A DNA stretch of 64,000 bases from Lysinibacillus pakistanensis (GTDB taxonomy: Bacteria > Bacillota > Bacilli > Bacillales_A > Planococcaceae), in NCBI GenBank assembly GCA_001312325.1, contig BBDJ01000001.1:248001-312000 (forward strand), in the 5' to 3' direction. Positions 39,161-49,569 of the stretch are shown here, one piece after another. A program made the translations under genes and the position numbers. Each line of letters begins with the position of its first letter. Position 1 is the first letter of the stretch. The notes under the pieces are model-generated. The model saw only the letters and a program-made list of their open reading frames with translations. It ran no database searches and was not told the origin of the DNA.

Positions 39161-39290
39161 AGACTCCCACCTCTACAGGTGGAGCGGATATGGTTCCTTT
39201 TCAGTGGTGTTCAAACACTTACTGAAATAGCGGAACTCAGTGTAACGCAATTACGCCTATCGTAAAAGCCGAACTTCAAGTGGGAGCCAC
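39161..39290. repeat. Nested palindromic intergenic element
   Basis: Outer arms CTCCCAC (39164-39170) and GTGGGAG (39280-39286). Inside: hairpin CCACCT-CTAC-AGGTGG (39167-39182); then GTTCC (39193-39197) pairs with GGAAC (39232-39236), enclosing CAGT/ACTG and GTGT/ACAC (39202-39224). It also has ACGCAATTACGCC (39245-39257), resembling the repeat at 56056. Located between upp and wecB. It resembles the ends of IS200/IS605-type elements, but no transposase is present. Confidence 0.6.
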
Positions 39291-39307
39291 CTTAACATAC
39301 TATGAAA

Positions 39308-39329
39308 CGTCCTTCAATATTGAAGGACG
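39308..39329 (-). terminator. Probable terminator of upp
   Basis: Perfect nine-base stem CGTCCTTCA / TGAAGGACG with an ATAT loop, 53 bases after the corrected upp stop. Only a short TTTC follows on the minus strand. Confidence 0.65.
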
Positions 39330-39381
39330 CTTTGAAGTTTTATTAGTTGCCTAAAAAAAAGTCATGCACTAGAAATCTACC

Positions 39382-40012
39382 TTATTTCGTACCGAATAGG
39401 CGATCTCCTGCATCTCCTAAACCTGGCACAATATAGCATGGTCATTTAATTTTTCATCAAGAGCAGCAATATAAATATCCACATCTGAATGTTCTTCTTG
39501 AATTGCTTTTACACCCTCTGGCGCAGCGATTAAACACATAAATTTAATATTTTTCGCTCCACGTTTTTTTCAGGGAGTTAATAGCCTCTACTGCTGAACC
39601 ACCAGTTGCAAGCATCGGATCTACGATAATGAAATCACGTTCTTCAACATCTGCTGGAAGCTTTGCGTAATATTCAACTGGCTTTAATGTTTCTGGATCA
39701 CGATAAAGACCGATATGACCTACTTTTGCCGCTGGAATTAGCTTTAATACACCATCTACCATACCAATTCCTGCACGTAAAATTGGGACAATCGCAAGTT
39801 TTTTTTCCAGATAGAACTTTTGTTTTCGCTATAGTGACAGGTGTTTCAATTTCGATTTCTTCCACTGGCATATCACGTGTAATTTCAAATGCCATAAGTG
39901 TAGCGACCTCATCAACTAGCTCACGAAATTCTTTTGTTCCCGTATTCTTATCACGAATATAAGTTAACTTGTGTTGGATTAGTGGATGATCAAATACATA
40001 TACTTTGCTCAA
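39382..40012 (-). CDS. upp: Uracil phosphoribosyltransferase (frame broken three times)
   Basis: Pyrimidine salvage: uracil + PRPP to UMP. About 209 residues. Starts [24 protein letters not shown] loop [18 protein letters not shown]; ends after the uracil-binding [11 protein letters not shown]. Breaks: T8 39799-39806 (seven needed), T7 39564-39570 (six needed) and a missing C at about 39437 that should give [16 protein letters not shown]. All three corrected, the length is a multiple of three. Confidence 0.95.
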
Positions 40013-40066
40013 AGGAATTCTCTCCTAACCGTTCGGATTTCATTTTTATCTCACCTAGTATAACAG

Positions 40067-40107
40067 AAAAAAAGGAGTCGTCTCAAAATTAAATTTGGGA
40101 CAACTCC
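40067..40107 (-). terminator. Terminator of the PAS-GAF-GGDEF-EAL gene
   Basis: Imperfect stem GGAGTCGTC...GACAACTCC with an AT-rich inner stem, followed by T7 on the minus strand, about 20 bases past the stop. Confidence 0.85.
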
Positions 40108-40129
40108 ATTTCTAAAATGTAAAGAGCGA

Positions 40130-42294
40130 TTATTCATCTAGTATTTTATCTAATTGCTCAATGGGCATAGGTTTGTAATAAAAATAGCCTTGTCCGACAG
40201 TACAACCAAGTGCACGTAATATTTCAACCTGCTCCTCGTTTTCAATACCTTCAGCCACTGAAGTCATTCCTAGATTTAATGCTAATTGTATAATAGAACG
40301 GACAATTGCAAGCGTAGCAGCATCATTAATAGCATTGATAAAACTTCGATCAATTTTTAATTCTGTAAACGGTAGCCTTTGTAAATAGCTTAGTGATGAA
40401 AAACCTGTTCCAAAATCATCTACTGATGTTTTAAACCCGTAGCTCTTCAATTCCTGAATGATGGTGAAGGCTGATTGAAAATCGACCAAGCCAATATTTT
40501 CAGTGACCTCTAATATGATATATTCTGGATCAATATCAAATTTCCGAACTAAATTTACAATATCTTGAACAAAGTGAACATAATAAAAATGATCTGGTGA
40601 AATATTTACTGCAACCCTTACTAAATTTTTACCCATTTTCTTGCGTTTGGCTAACCATGAAAGAACAATCTCTAATATTTGAACATCAATTTCTCGCACT
40701 TTCCCCGCACTTTCTGCAACAGGAATAAAAACTGCTGGTGACACAAAACCAAGCTTTGGAGAAATCCAGCGGGCAAGCGCTTCAATACTTTGTATTTCCC
40801 CGGTACGTAAATCAACCTTTGGCTGTAAGTTAACAGAAATCTCCTTGTTTTTTTAATGCCTGTGACAAATGATTCAACACCGTCATTTGCTGTTCAAGGA
40901 CATCATTTCTTTCCTGGGTGAAAATTTCCATATGGGTACCTGGTTTATTAGCTGCAAAGGATAATGCATTGTCTGCAAAGCGAATTGCATCAGCAATTTT
41001 TATATCATCATTATAAAAAGCAACGCCTGTTTTCAATGTAATATAAATTTGCTTTCCACCAATGATAAAAGGCTGACGAATAATTTCTTTAATACGTTTC
41101 TCGTAATTTTGAAAAGTAGCTTGGGATGTCACACTTGAAAGAATCAAACTAGAGCTTGTGAATCTAGCAATATATTCATTATACTCATCTTTTTCTTCAT
41201 TTAGTCGTTTTGCAATTTGTCTTAATAGCTCGTCTCCTGCTTCTCGACCATATAGCTCAACTATCTGATGAAATTCACTAGGTTTTAAGATTTTAATATA
41301 ACCACATCGACCACGCTCTTTATCTTTCTCTACCTTATTTAAGAAGCTGTGTCGATTAGGTAGCCCAGTGGTAATATCCATATAGGCCAAATCCCATATC
41401 ATTTTTTTGTGTTTTTGCATAAGAATATGCTAGCGCCACCAATGAACCAATTTTACTAAACATGTTTTCAAAAAAACTCTTTGTCATTAGGATGAGGCTT
41501 TAAAAATATTGCAAACAACCCTATTGATTGCTGTTGCTGATTTCGTATCGGTACAAACCATCCAGCTGTCTTTTTAGAGGCATTGGCAAAGTTTTTATGT
41601 TCTAATGGAATATCAATATCATCCAAATTTGTGATAAAAATAGATTTTCCCTCTTGTATAACTTGGTCATAAAAATTTTTGCTTTCACAGCGTTCAGACA
41701 TCCCTTTTACTTTACTCTTCCCTGTAAAAACTTGTAATTGATTTGACTCTGCTTTAACTAGCACCATACTTACAATGTTCGGCATAAAAAAATTTATCTA
41801 AGCCACTACAAATAATGCTCATCTTTTTATCAAATGGATTGTCCTTTTCGATTGCTTCATACATAGCTTTTTCAAGGCGCATTAAAAAAATCTTCAGTGT
41901 GGTAATACGTAACGTCCTTTACAAGTAATAGTACATATAATGTTTCATTTTTACTATTTTGAAATGGCAACGCTTGTATTTCAGCCCAAAAAGGGGGTTT
42001 ATCCAAGCATTTATGATGTAATTTAGCTTGTACCATGACCCCACTATGTATTTTCTGCTTAATCATTTCAATAGTTGCCTTCTGATCCTCATTTAATAGC
42101 AATGAAAAGTAATCATTTTCTAGAATTTGTGTATGTGTAGTATTCGTTAGCGCACAAAAAGAATCATTACATTCCAATATTTTATGATTATTTTTTACAT
42201 CAAAAATAACGTAGCTTTCTTTTGAATTATCCCCTAATTTACGAATTGTGTTTAATAACATTTCATTTTGTATGTCCATCGATTTAGTAACCAT
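40130..42294 (-). CDS. PAS-GAF-GGDEF(degenerate)-EAL protein, probable c-di-GMP phosphodiesterase (frame broken five times)
   Basis: About 719 residues once five seven-base runs are read as six (41884-41890, 41786-41792, 41470-41476, 41402-41408, 40848-40854). PAS ~20-125; GAF-like ~155-275; GGDEF-like ~290-460; EAL ~480-715. The cyclase signature is lost: where RxGGDEF belongs the sequence reads ARFTSSSLIL. The EAL domain keeps its key motifs: IEALARW, VNISP, LEVTEN, VDDFGTGFSSLSYLQRLP, ELKID and SVAEGIE, so it should hydrolyse c-di-GMP. No membrane segment is seen; it is likely cytosolic with sensory PAS/GAF input. ATG 42294 follows GGGAGGGG. Confidence 0.9.
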
Positions 42295-42524
42295 CCAACC
42301 CCTCCCGTCTCTATCACTTCTTCTTTCTTACATTGTACATAAAAATTCAATAAATTGTCACTTTTATAAAAAAATTCTTCTTTATTAGGACAGTATCTGT
42401 CCTCGACCCACTATACTATATCTTTTTCTAATCAGTTTATGTAAATTAATTCAAAAATAAGAGGATTTTATTTTTATGTTAGAAAAAAAGATACTTCTTA
42501 CAGTTTTAGCCTTATTTTACAAAA

Positions 42525-42573
42525 CAAAAGGGGCTATGTTTAAAGTGACCTATCGCACTTTAAACACAACCCC
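42525..42573 (-). terminator. Terminator of glyA
   Basis: Long stem: GGGGC (42530-42534) and TGTTTAAAGTG pair with CACTTTAAACA and CCCC (42556-42573). The minus strand continues TTTTGTTTTG. The remaining gap to 42294 is AT-rich without a gene. Confidence 0.9.
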
Positions 42574-42582
42574 GATTAATAA

Positions 42583-43825
42583 TTATGCGTATAAAGGATG
42601 TTTGTCTGTTAGAGCTTTAACGCGAGCTTTTGCCTCTGCTTTCACAGCTTCATCCTCTGGATTTTTTTAGAACTGCTGCAATAATTGCACCGACTTCTTT
42701 CATATCTTCCTCTTTGAAACCACGTGATGTAACTGCAGGTGTACCAATACGGATACCAGAAGTAACAAATGGAGATTCTGTATCATAAGGGATTGTATTT
42801 TTATTTGTTGTAATCCCTACTTCGTCTAGTGCATGCTCTGCTACTTTACCTGTTAAGCCAAGAGACTTCACATTAAGAAGCAATAGATGGTTATCTGTAC
42901 CACCAGATACAATTTCAACGCCCTCAGCCACTAATACTTCACCTAATACTTTGGCATTCGCTTTAATTTGTTTTGCGTATTCTTTAAACTCTGGCTGTAA
43001 TGCTTCGCCGAATGCTACTGCTTTTGCAGCGATAACGTGCATTAAAGGACCGCCTTGAATACCTGGGAATACAGATTTGTTTAGCTTCTGCTCCCATTCT
43101 TTCGAAGCAAGGATTAAACCACCACGCGGACCACGTAATGTTTTATGTGTTGTAGATGTCACAAAATCAGCATATGGCACTGGTGATTGATGTTCTCCAG
43201 CAGCTACTAGGCCAGCGATATGTGCCATATCAACCATAAAGTATGCTCCTACCTCGTTTGCGATTTCACGGAACTTAGAAAAATCGATTTCACGTGGGTA
43301 AGCTGATGCACCTGCAACAATCAATTTTGGTTTATGTTCTAAAGCTTTTTGACGTACATCTTCATAATCAATTACTTGAGTATCTTTTGTTACACCATAT
43401 TCTACGAAATTATAGAGAATGCCTGAGAAGTTTACTGGAGATCCATGCGTTAAGTGACCGCCATGAGAAAGGTTCATACCAAGAACTGTATCACCTGGCT
43501 CTAAAATTGTGTGGTAAACTGCCATGTTAGCTTGTGCACCAGAATGCGGTTGCACGTTTGCATATTCTGCACCAAAGATTTCTTTTACACGGTCACGTGC
43601 AATATCCTCTACCACGTCTACATGTTCACAGCCACCATAATAACGTTTACCTGGATAACCCTCAGCATATTTATTTGTTAGAACAGAGCCCTGTGCTTCC
43701 ATTACAGCTTCAGAAACAAAGTTCTCTGATGCGATTAACTCAATATTTGCTTGTTGACGTTTTTTTTCTGCAAGGATCCCCTCTAAAACTGCTTTGTCTT
43801 GTACTGCTAATTTTTCGTATGCCAT
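42583..43825 (-). CDS. glyA: Serine hydroxymethyltransferase (frame broken near the end)
   Basis: PLP enzyme making glycine and 5,10-methylene-THF from serine. About 413 residues. Motifs: [38 protein letters not shown] and the PLP lysine in [15 protein letters not shown]7 at 42662-42668 shortens the C-terminus; six bases give [18 protein letters not shown] and stop at 42583. ATG 43825 follows AGGAGG. Confidence 0.97.
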
Positions 43826-43851
43826 ATTTGAAAAGCCTCCTAGTATGATTA

Positions 43852-44394
43852 TTATTTATATAATGCACGTTCTCCACCAATTAGCTTTGGACGTGTTGTA
43901 GCAATAGTTACAACTGCTTCCCCTACCATCCGAACCGATGTACGAACTGGGACAGCTACTGCCTTTAAATGCATGCCAATTAATGTTTGGCCTATATCAA
44001 TTCCTGCGCTAGCCTTCACTGTTTCAACAACAACTGGATTGTCAAATTGTGTATAGGCATAAGCAGACATTGAGCCACCTGCTGTTCGAACAGGAACTAC
44101 AGATACGGGTTCATAGCCAAAACGGTCTGCAATTGTTGCCTCCATTGTAATAGCGCGATTTATATGTTCACAGCCCTGGAATGCAAGATACAGCTGATGT
44201 TTCTTTGCAAATGCTTGAAGAGGCTCGAATATCGCCTCAGCAATTTCAAGCGCACCCGCTGTGCCAATTTTCTGACCAATCACCTCAGATGTCGAGCAGC
44301 CTACGACAAAAATAGTATTTGGTCGTAAGGTTATCTGCTCTTCAAATTCACTGAGCAACTGAGTCAAATGTGTCCGTATTTGTTGTGTAACCAC
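43852..44394 (-). CDS. ywlG: TIGR01440/DUF436 family protein YwlG
   Basis: 180 residues, intact. Contains [18 protein letters not shown] and [10 protein letters not shown], both characteristic of the family, plus [14 protein letters not shown]. Biochemical role unknown. It lies between glyA and rpiB as in B. subtilis. GTG 44394 follows AGGAGCTGAGG. Confidence 0.85.
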   Translation of the reverse strand: MVTQQIRTHLTQLLSEFEEQITLRPNTIFVVGCSTSEVIGQKIGTAGALEIAEAIFEPLQAFAKKHQLYLAFQGCEHINRAITMEATIADRFGYEPVSVVPVRTAGGSMSAYAYTQFDNPVVVETVKASAGIDIGQTLIGMHLKAVAVPVRTSVRMVGEAVVTIATTRPKLIGGERALYK

Positions 44395-44423
44395 TATGCC
44401 TCAGCTCCTTTATATAACTAATT

Positions 44424-44461
44424 AAAAACCACACACGAACAAGAAATAACCATGTGTGTAA
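44424..44461 (-). terminator. Hairpin after rpiB
   Basis: ACACAC/GTGTGT stem followed by GGTTTTTAAT on the minus strand, just after the corrected rpiB stop; probably a partial terminator before ywlG. Confidence 0.6.
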
Positions 44462-44474
44462 TAATTAGCTTTCA

Positions 44475-44913
44475 TTATTGTTCAAGTTCAGTAATTTTTT
44501 TCAATGCGACGAGTATGACGTCCACCCTCAAATTCTGTTCCAAGCCATGTTTGGACAATTTCACGAGCAAGACCAGGTCCGATCACACGTTCTCCCATAG
44601 ACAAAACATTAGAGTCATTATGACAACGAGTTGCCTTTGCGCTAAATACATCATGCACTAAAGCACAACGGATTCCCTTCACTTTATTTGCAGCAATGGA
44701 CATACCAATACCTGTGCCACAAATTAAAATACCTTTATCAAATTCCCCGCTAGCAACACCTTCAGAAACTGGTTTTGCATAATCAGGATAGTCTACTGAA
44801 TCCGCAGATTGTGGACCAAAATCTTCGTAGCTAATATTTAGCTCATCTAACAGCTGCATAATCTCACGACGTAAGTTATTGCCTCCGTGATCAGAAGAAA
44901 TTGCTATTCTCAC
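44475..44913 (-). CDS. rpiB: Ribose-5-phosphate isomerase B (frame broken near the end)
   Basis: Interconverts ribose-5-P and ribulose-5-P. About 145 residues. Starts MRIAISSDHGGNNLRR; CGTGIGMSIAANK holds the catalytic Cys, and RCHNDSNVLSMGERVIG follows. T7 at 44495-44501 gives a wrong tail; six bases give RRIEKITELEQ and stop at 44475. GTG 44913 follows GAGGG. Confidence 0.93.
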
Positions 44914-45320
44914 TGGGTTCCCTCATTTCGAATTTATAGTCAACACTAGTGTACCACTTCTATCTCAAGAATAACATGATTTTTCTTGCATTTTTATGCT
45001 GATTTCTCCTGAAAGACGAACATTTCTTGTAAACTACTATAAAATCATTCACTTTTAAAGTTAATTTTTTTAAAGATAAATAGGATTTTATTCTTCTAAA
45101 TTCGGATAACAGTCCTTTGTTGTAATATTCTATCTTCTATAGTTTTTTTACCTTTTTAATCACAGTGGACATACTTTATCAGTACATCAAATGTGAACAC
45201 GGTATTGTGAAGCCTCTCGGTTTGATGTTCTCTTCGCCAATTTAGTAATTTATCCATTGCTTTCGAGGTTCTATCCGTCACTTTAAAGAATCTATCCTTT
45301 ACTTTTGCTGTTTTATCCAT
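44914..45320. repeat. Intergenic region with four-unit, 21-base periodic array (45235-45318)
   Basis: On the minus strand four units start exactly 21 bases apart (45318, 45297, 45276, 45255). Each opens GGATAAA or GGATAGA and most carry AAAG about 13 bases in, with the rest divergent. Because 21 is seven codons, the array is open in one frame and reads as heptads such as DRFFKVT, DRTSKAM. The remainder, 44914-45234, is AT-rich with nothing I recognise. Confidence 0.75.
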
Positions 45321-45323
45321 CAA

Positions 45324-45371
45324 TAAAAAAAACTGTAGCAAACCCGATTCATCCGAGTTGAACTACAGTCT
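45324..45371 (-). terminator. Terminator of the chemoreceptor gene
   Basis: Stem ACTGTAG (45332-45338) / CTACAGT (45363-45369) with further inner pairing, and a T8 tract on the minus strand. Confidence 0.85.
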
Positions 45372-45377
45372 AAAATC

Positions 45378-46661
45378 TTATGCTTGTCTATCAAATTGTT
45401 GAATCATTTTATGCAGCTCTTCCGATTGCTTCTTTAATCCCTGTGCTAATTGCTCTACCTGTTCCATAGCATAAGCTTGTTCTTCTGCTGCCCCGCGTAC
45501 CTCTTCGGCACCTGCTGATGTTTCTTGTGCAATAGCAGCAACTTCTTGAGATTGGCGAGCAGTTGTTTCAATATTGTGCATTTGTTGCTCTATCAATGAA
45601 GATATTTCTACAATCGCTGTTGCCATTTCATGTACACTTGAAGACATTCCCTCCACAGCCGTTGTTGTTTCTGACACACGGGCTGCTTCCTTCGTAGCAA
45701 AAGCTACTTGTTGATTCATTTGTCTAACAACAATCTCCACGTTTTGTTGCATGGATTGTATTAAGGTTGTAATGCCTTGTACCGCTTTGGCGCTTTCATC
45801 AGCCAAACCACGAACCTCTTCAGCAACAACGGCAAAGCCCTTACCATGCTCCCCAGCACGAGCTGCCTCAATGGAAGCATTTAATGCTAGTAAATTTGTC
45901 TGTGCAGCAATATCTCCTACTAAACTAATGATGCGCTCCACTTGTTCAGCATTATCCTCTAGTGCACGAATGCTCTCTAACGCTTCATTGTTACCAGTAG
46001 CGATTTGTTGAATACTATTAACTAATGTTTCAATAGCCATTGTCGTGTTCGTGAGATTATGTAAAATCTCTTTCGTTTGCGTTGCCGATGCTTCAGCTCT
46101 ACTATTTACTTCTGTGGCAAGCGCTCGTACATCTTCAATAGCTTCAGCTGTATCTTGTACTGCTATAGCAGAGGCCTCTGCCCCAGTAGAAATGTGCTTA
46201 ACTGTAGAAGCAATACCCTCTGCTTTTTTCGTAGCAATAGCTGCCTCATCCGATAATTGAATAATCGATTGATTTGTTTGTTGGAAATTATGGTCTATAC
46301 TTTCAACCATTTGTCGCAAGTTTAATACCATTTGCTGGAATGCCTCTGCAACAGAACGAATCTCATCATTTGTTTTCGGCAAATCTACATCTTGTCCTAT
46401 CTTTCCTTCTGCAACACGTGATGCTGATAATTCTAGCTGCTGTAGTGGTTTGATTAAGACTCCGCAGAATCCCCAAGCTAAAATGCCTGACCACACTATA
46501 CCTAATAGATAGGTAACTATTTCAAACAGTTTACGATTAATCTCTGGAAAGAAGGTAGGTTGTAAAAATTCGATAAATATAAAGCTAATGCTGTAGGTGA
46601 TTAGTGCAAGAATACCGACAAATAATGCTAGTTTAAGTCGTAAGCCAAACTGTTTTTTCAT
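45378..46661 (-). CDS. Methyl-accepting chemotaxis-type protein with short periplasmic-less sensor
   Basis: 427 residues, intact. Two membrane segments close together ([19 protein letters not shown] and [18 protein letters not shown], residues ~12-72) leave only a short outer loop. A HAMP domain (residues ~75-125, ending [15 protein letters not shown]) and a long coiled coil follow. The signalling tip is [42 protein letters not shown]. With almost no external domain it probably senses membrane state or an intracellular cue. ATG 46661 follows GAGGG. Confidence 0.92.
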   Translation of the reverse strand: MKKQFGLRLKLALFVGILALITYSISFIFIEFLQPTFFPEINRKLFEIVTYLLGIVWSGILAWGFCGVLIKPLQQLELSASRVAEGKIGQDVDLPKTNDEIRSVAEAFQQMVLNLRQMVESIDHNFQQTNQSIIQLSDEAAIATKKAEGIASTVKHISTGAEASAIAVQDTAEAIEDVRALATEVNSRAEASATQTKEILHNLTNTTMAIETLVNSIQQIATGNNEALESIRALEDNAEQVERIISLVGDIAAQTNLLALNASIEAARAGEHGKGFAVVAEEVRGLADESAKAVQGITTLIQSMQQNVEIVVRQMNQQVAFATKEAARVSETTTAVEGMSSSVHEMATAIVEISSLIEQQMHNIETTARQSQEVAAIAQETSAGAEEVRGAAEEQAYAMEQVEQLAQGLKKQSEELHKMIQQFDRQA

Positions 46662-46679
46662 AGCGACCCTCAATTCTTT

Positions 46680-47111
46680 TCAAGTTTTTTTTACTAATCG
46701 TTCTACCAATTCTTTTAATTCTGCAAATGTTGCTTCATATATTTCTTTACTACCACCATAAGGATCTACAACATTTTCCACACTACCTTCAATTATATAT
46801 TCTTTAAAAGTAAAAACCTTGTGTTCTGTATTTGGGTATTGAGCAATGATTGTATCTTTATGAGCTGTTGTCATTGTTAAAATTAAATCTGCCCATTCTA
46901 TTTCAGTAATAGATAGTTGTGTAGCTGAATGTTGATGTCTCATATTCGCTTCATTTACTACTTGTTGCGCATGTGCGGACATTTCAGCATAAGGCATTGC
47001 AAAAATACCCGCTGATTGAACTTCAACATTAGCCAGCTGTTGATGTTTTAAAATTGCCTCTGCCATTGGACTGCGACAAGTATTCCCAGTACAAACAAAT
47101 AGTATTTTCAC
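46680..47111 (-). CDS. ywlE: Protein-arginine phosphatase YwlE-like (low-molecular-weight phosphatase fold)
   Basis: 143 residues as given. The N-terminal phosphate loop is FVCTGNTCRSPMAE: the Thr after Cys is the residue that favours phospho-arginine in B. subtilis YwlE. The general acid lies in VVDPYGGS. GTG 47111 (VKILFVCTG) is chosen over GTG 47120 because AGGTG sits six bases upstream. The T8 run at 46685-46692 decides the tail: seven bases would give LVKKLEKN with stop at 46670. It counteracts McsB-type arginine phosphorylation in the cytosol. Confidence 0.9.
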   Translation of the reverse strand: MKILFVCTGNTCRSPMAEAILKHQQLANVEVQSAGIFAMPYAEMSAHAQQVVNEANMRHQHSATQLSITEIEWADLILTMTTAHKDTIIAQYPNTEHKVFTFKEYIIEGSVENVVDPYGGSKEIYEATFAELKELVERLVKKT

Positions 47112-47137
47112 ACTTATCACCTTCCATTCTCTTTCTT

Positions 47138-47635
47138 CTATTGTTGAATAGCTAAAATACTCATTATGATAAAAATAATACCTGCAATCATTTGAATTTT
47201 ACTACCTAATAACAACTGACTTTTATTAGCAATGACCAAAGACCCATAAGAGCAAATAAGGGCACTTGCACCTGCACTGACAATAAATATTGTTTCTTCT
47301 AAGTTTAGCATACCAAAAGAGACACTTACTGAAAAGGTATCTAGGCTTGCAGTCACAGCTAAAAGTACCGGTGAAATTGTTACTTTTTCATTCTTTTGTG
47401 AGAACAGGAGTAAATGCATTCCAATCCCGAATAATAAAATACTTGAAATCCATTGTCCCCATTCTAACAGGAAATGAGCTAAATAGCTTCCTAATTCAAA
47501 GCCTAGTAACGGGAAAAGCATATGCAAAGCAGCCGTCCACACTGATAAAAAGAATTTGTATCGGACATTTGGAATTAAGACATATAGACCTATTACATCA
47601 ATAGACGTTAAGATACCTGCAAGTATGACCTGCAA
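47138..47635 (-). CDS. mntP: Manganese efflux protein MntP family
   Basis: About 165 residues with six hydrophobic segments in two repeats, each with an Asp-containing motif (TSIDVIGLYVLIPNV and ASLDTFSVSVSFGML). This is the DUF204/MntP arrangement, and it sits in the ywlD position of B. subtilis. TTG 47635 is the start, with AAGGAG eight bases upstream. Exports Mn2+ from the cytosol; slightly shorter than B. subtilis MntP. Confidence 0.85.
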   Translation of the reverse strand: MQVILAGILTSIDVIGLYVLIPNVRYKFFLSVWTAALHMLFPLLGFELGSYLAHFLLEWGQWISSILLFGIGMHLLLFSQKNEKVTISPVLLAVTASLDTFSVSVSFGMLNLEETIFIVSAGASALICSYGSLVIANKSQLLLGSKIQMIAGIIFIIMSILAIQQ

Positions 47636-47751
47636 GAAAGCACTCCTTCTTCACTAATATTTTATCATTTTATGCTCGAAAATACATTATTATCATCATT
47701 ATTCAATAGACATTTCCTTGTATAAAGATACGTTTTTTTACTATTCTTCTT

Positions 47752-47797
47752 CATAAAAAAATAAGCATGCCAGTAATAATAACTAGTATGCTTATTT
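47752..47797 (-). terminator. Terminator of ywlC
   Basis: Ten-base stem AAATAAGCAT (47759-47768) / ATGCTTATTT (47788-47797), with T6 following on the minus strand. Confidence 0.85.
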
Positions 47798-47805
47798 ATT
47801 CAATT

Positions 47806-48841
47806 TTACGGTGTATACCATTTCCCACCAGCAGCCTTTTCTAATCGATTCATAATTGCAGCACCCATTCCTTCAGATGAAGTAGTAGTTGCTAATATAA
47901 TGGTAGCCAATGTTTTATCGCATGCTCTTAATGCATGGTATAATGTAGCACCCATCTCTTCTTTCCGATGTGCCACTCCAATTGAGAAATAAAAATCTGC
48001 CTTTATGTCCCTAAAATTATCAGGAGCAAGTAGTGCAACCTTTTGCCCTTGTGCTTGTAATTGTTGTACAGCCTTCTTAACTTTCTCCACATCACAGTCT
48101 ATTAATAACACAGGGGCATTTGGAGCATAGTGTGTATATTTCATACCAGGCGCTTTTGGTGTAGATACTAAGTTTTGCTCATTTTTGGTTGGCTGAATAA
48201 CAGGTCCAATCTCAAGCTCTAGCATTTCCTTTGTAATTCCACCTGGACGTAAAATAACTGGTGGCTCATGTGTAACATCCAATACTGTGGATTCTAGTCC
48301 AATTCCTGTAGAACCACCATCTAATATATAAGGTATGTACCCACCCAAATCATCCTGAACATGTATTGCTTCCGTAGGACTTGGCTTTCCACTACGATTA
48401 GCGCTAGGTGCAGCGAGTGGTTTTTTTAATTGTTGAAGTAACGAGAGTGCAACTGGATGATCTGGCATACGAATGCCCACTGTATCAAGCCCAGCTGTCA
48501 CACTTCTTGCCAAAATATTTGGCTTTACTTGCATAACAAGTGTCAGTGGACCAGGCCAGAATAGCTCCATACATGTTTTGGCTACTTCCGGAATATGTTT
48601 AATATAAAGCCCAACTTCCTCTTTCGTACCGATGTGGACGATTAATGGATTATCTGATGGGCGACCTTTTGCTTCAAATATTTTTTTTAACTGCCTCGTC
48701 ATTTGTTGCAACTGCACCCAAGCCATAAACCGTTTCTGTTGGAAAAGCTACCACCTCTCCTGCATTTAAGATATCCACAGCCTGTGCATAATTTAACTGA
48801 TTATTCACATTACTGTCCACAACTTTGTAAACGGTTTCCAT
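47806..48841 (-). CDS. ywlC: Threonylcarbamoyl-AMP synthase, Sua5/YwlC type (frame broken)
   Basis: Makes threonylcarbamoyl-AMP for tRNA t6A37. About 344 residues, i.e. Sua5-length: the YrdC domain (VAFPTETVYGLGA, KGRPSDNPL, FWPGPLTLV, PSANRSGKPSPTEA) plus the C-terminal SUA5 domain (PGMKYTHYAPNAPV). T8 48681-48688 breaks the frame after ATNDEAV; seven bases give KKIFEAKGRP. ATG 48841 follows GGAAGG. Next to spoIIR, as in B. subtilis. Confidence 0.93.
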
Positions 48842-48941
48842 GATTAAAACCTTCCTTCAATTATCATTTTCACTGAATTATCCACATATTGTTAATAACT
48901 TTATAAAAATTGTGTATAAGTTATCTGAATTTGTGCACAAT

Positions 48942-49525
48942 TCATTCAAAAAAAACCTTTTATCCATTCCCAAATAAAAAAATGTAACCTCGTCCTTTTC
49001 TTCTTCTGGCTCTCCGTCTTTGTCTGGTTCACAAATGGATGGGAATATGCTACACCACCAGTTATCACCACGCGCATTACCAATCTTTACAACAATTGAA
49101 TGATACATGCTTTGTGGATAAAGAACAGCATTCTGTCTCTTAGGTGGAAATAAATGATCCCCAAGCTGAACCTGTGTATCAAGCTGTGGATAATTTTCAT
49201 TTATTTGTGCTTCAATTTCCCGCTTTAATAACTGTATTTGCTCATTATCCACAATTGTAGCAGCAGATACTTGCATAAAATATGGCTTTAAATCTTTAAC
49301 AAGAAGCTCCTTTTCAAGCTGATCCTGTGCCGTGTTACTATTCGCAATTACTCTTATACGAAAATCTTGTTCTTGCTGTTGATTCGTATTTTCCTTAGCC
49401 AATCCTACTAATGTAGGAATATATAAAATACATAGTTGTAAAGCAATAGCTATTAATACTAGTCTAGCAAAAGCTAGTAAGATATTCTGTTTTGGTAATC
49501 TTATAATCTTGTATTCATTTAACAT
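48942..49525 (-). CDS. spoIIR: Stage II sporulation protein R, SpoIIR (frame broken near the end)
   Basis: Forespore-secreted signal that triggers SpoIIGA to process pro-sigma-E. About 193 residues. A membrane/signal segment (LVLIAIALQLCILYIPTLV) precedes the SpoIIR domain: FRIRVIANSNTAQDQLEKELLVKDLK and SIVVKIGNARGDNWWCSIFPSICEP. A7 48976-48982 breaks the tail (six: TFFIWEWIKGFF); T8 48948-48955 decides whether the stop is at 48946 or 48942. ATG 49525 follows AGGAGG, which lies in a hairpin. Confidence 0.93.
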
Positions 49526-49533
49526 AAAAATCC

Positions 49534-49564
49534 CTCCTTGCTCAACATTGTTGGCAAGAAGGAG
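49534..49564 (-). promoter_or_regulatory. Hairpin overlapping the spoIIR ribosome-binding site
   Basis: On the minus strand CTCCTT (complement of 49559-49564) pairs with AAGGAG (49534-49539) of the spoIIR Shine-Dalgarno. Inner GC/GC and CAAC/GTTG pairs close a three-base loop, and GGGATTTTTATG follows. It forms in any transcript running on from prmC and would hide the spoIIR ribosome site or act as a weak terminator. Confidence 0.55.
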
Positions 49565-49569
49565 ATACT

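Noticed and set aside
45156..45341. A 61-codon minus-strand ORF with heptads such as DKTAKVK, DRFFKVT, DRTSKAM
   Set aside because: It is open because the DNA repeat has a 21-base period; there is no ribosome site. The DNA array explains it better than a protein.
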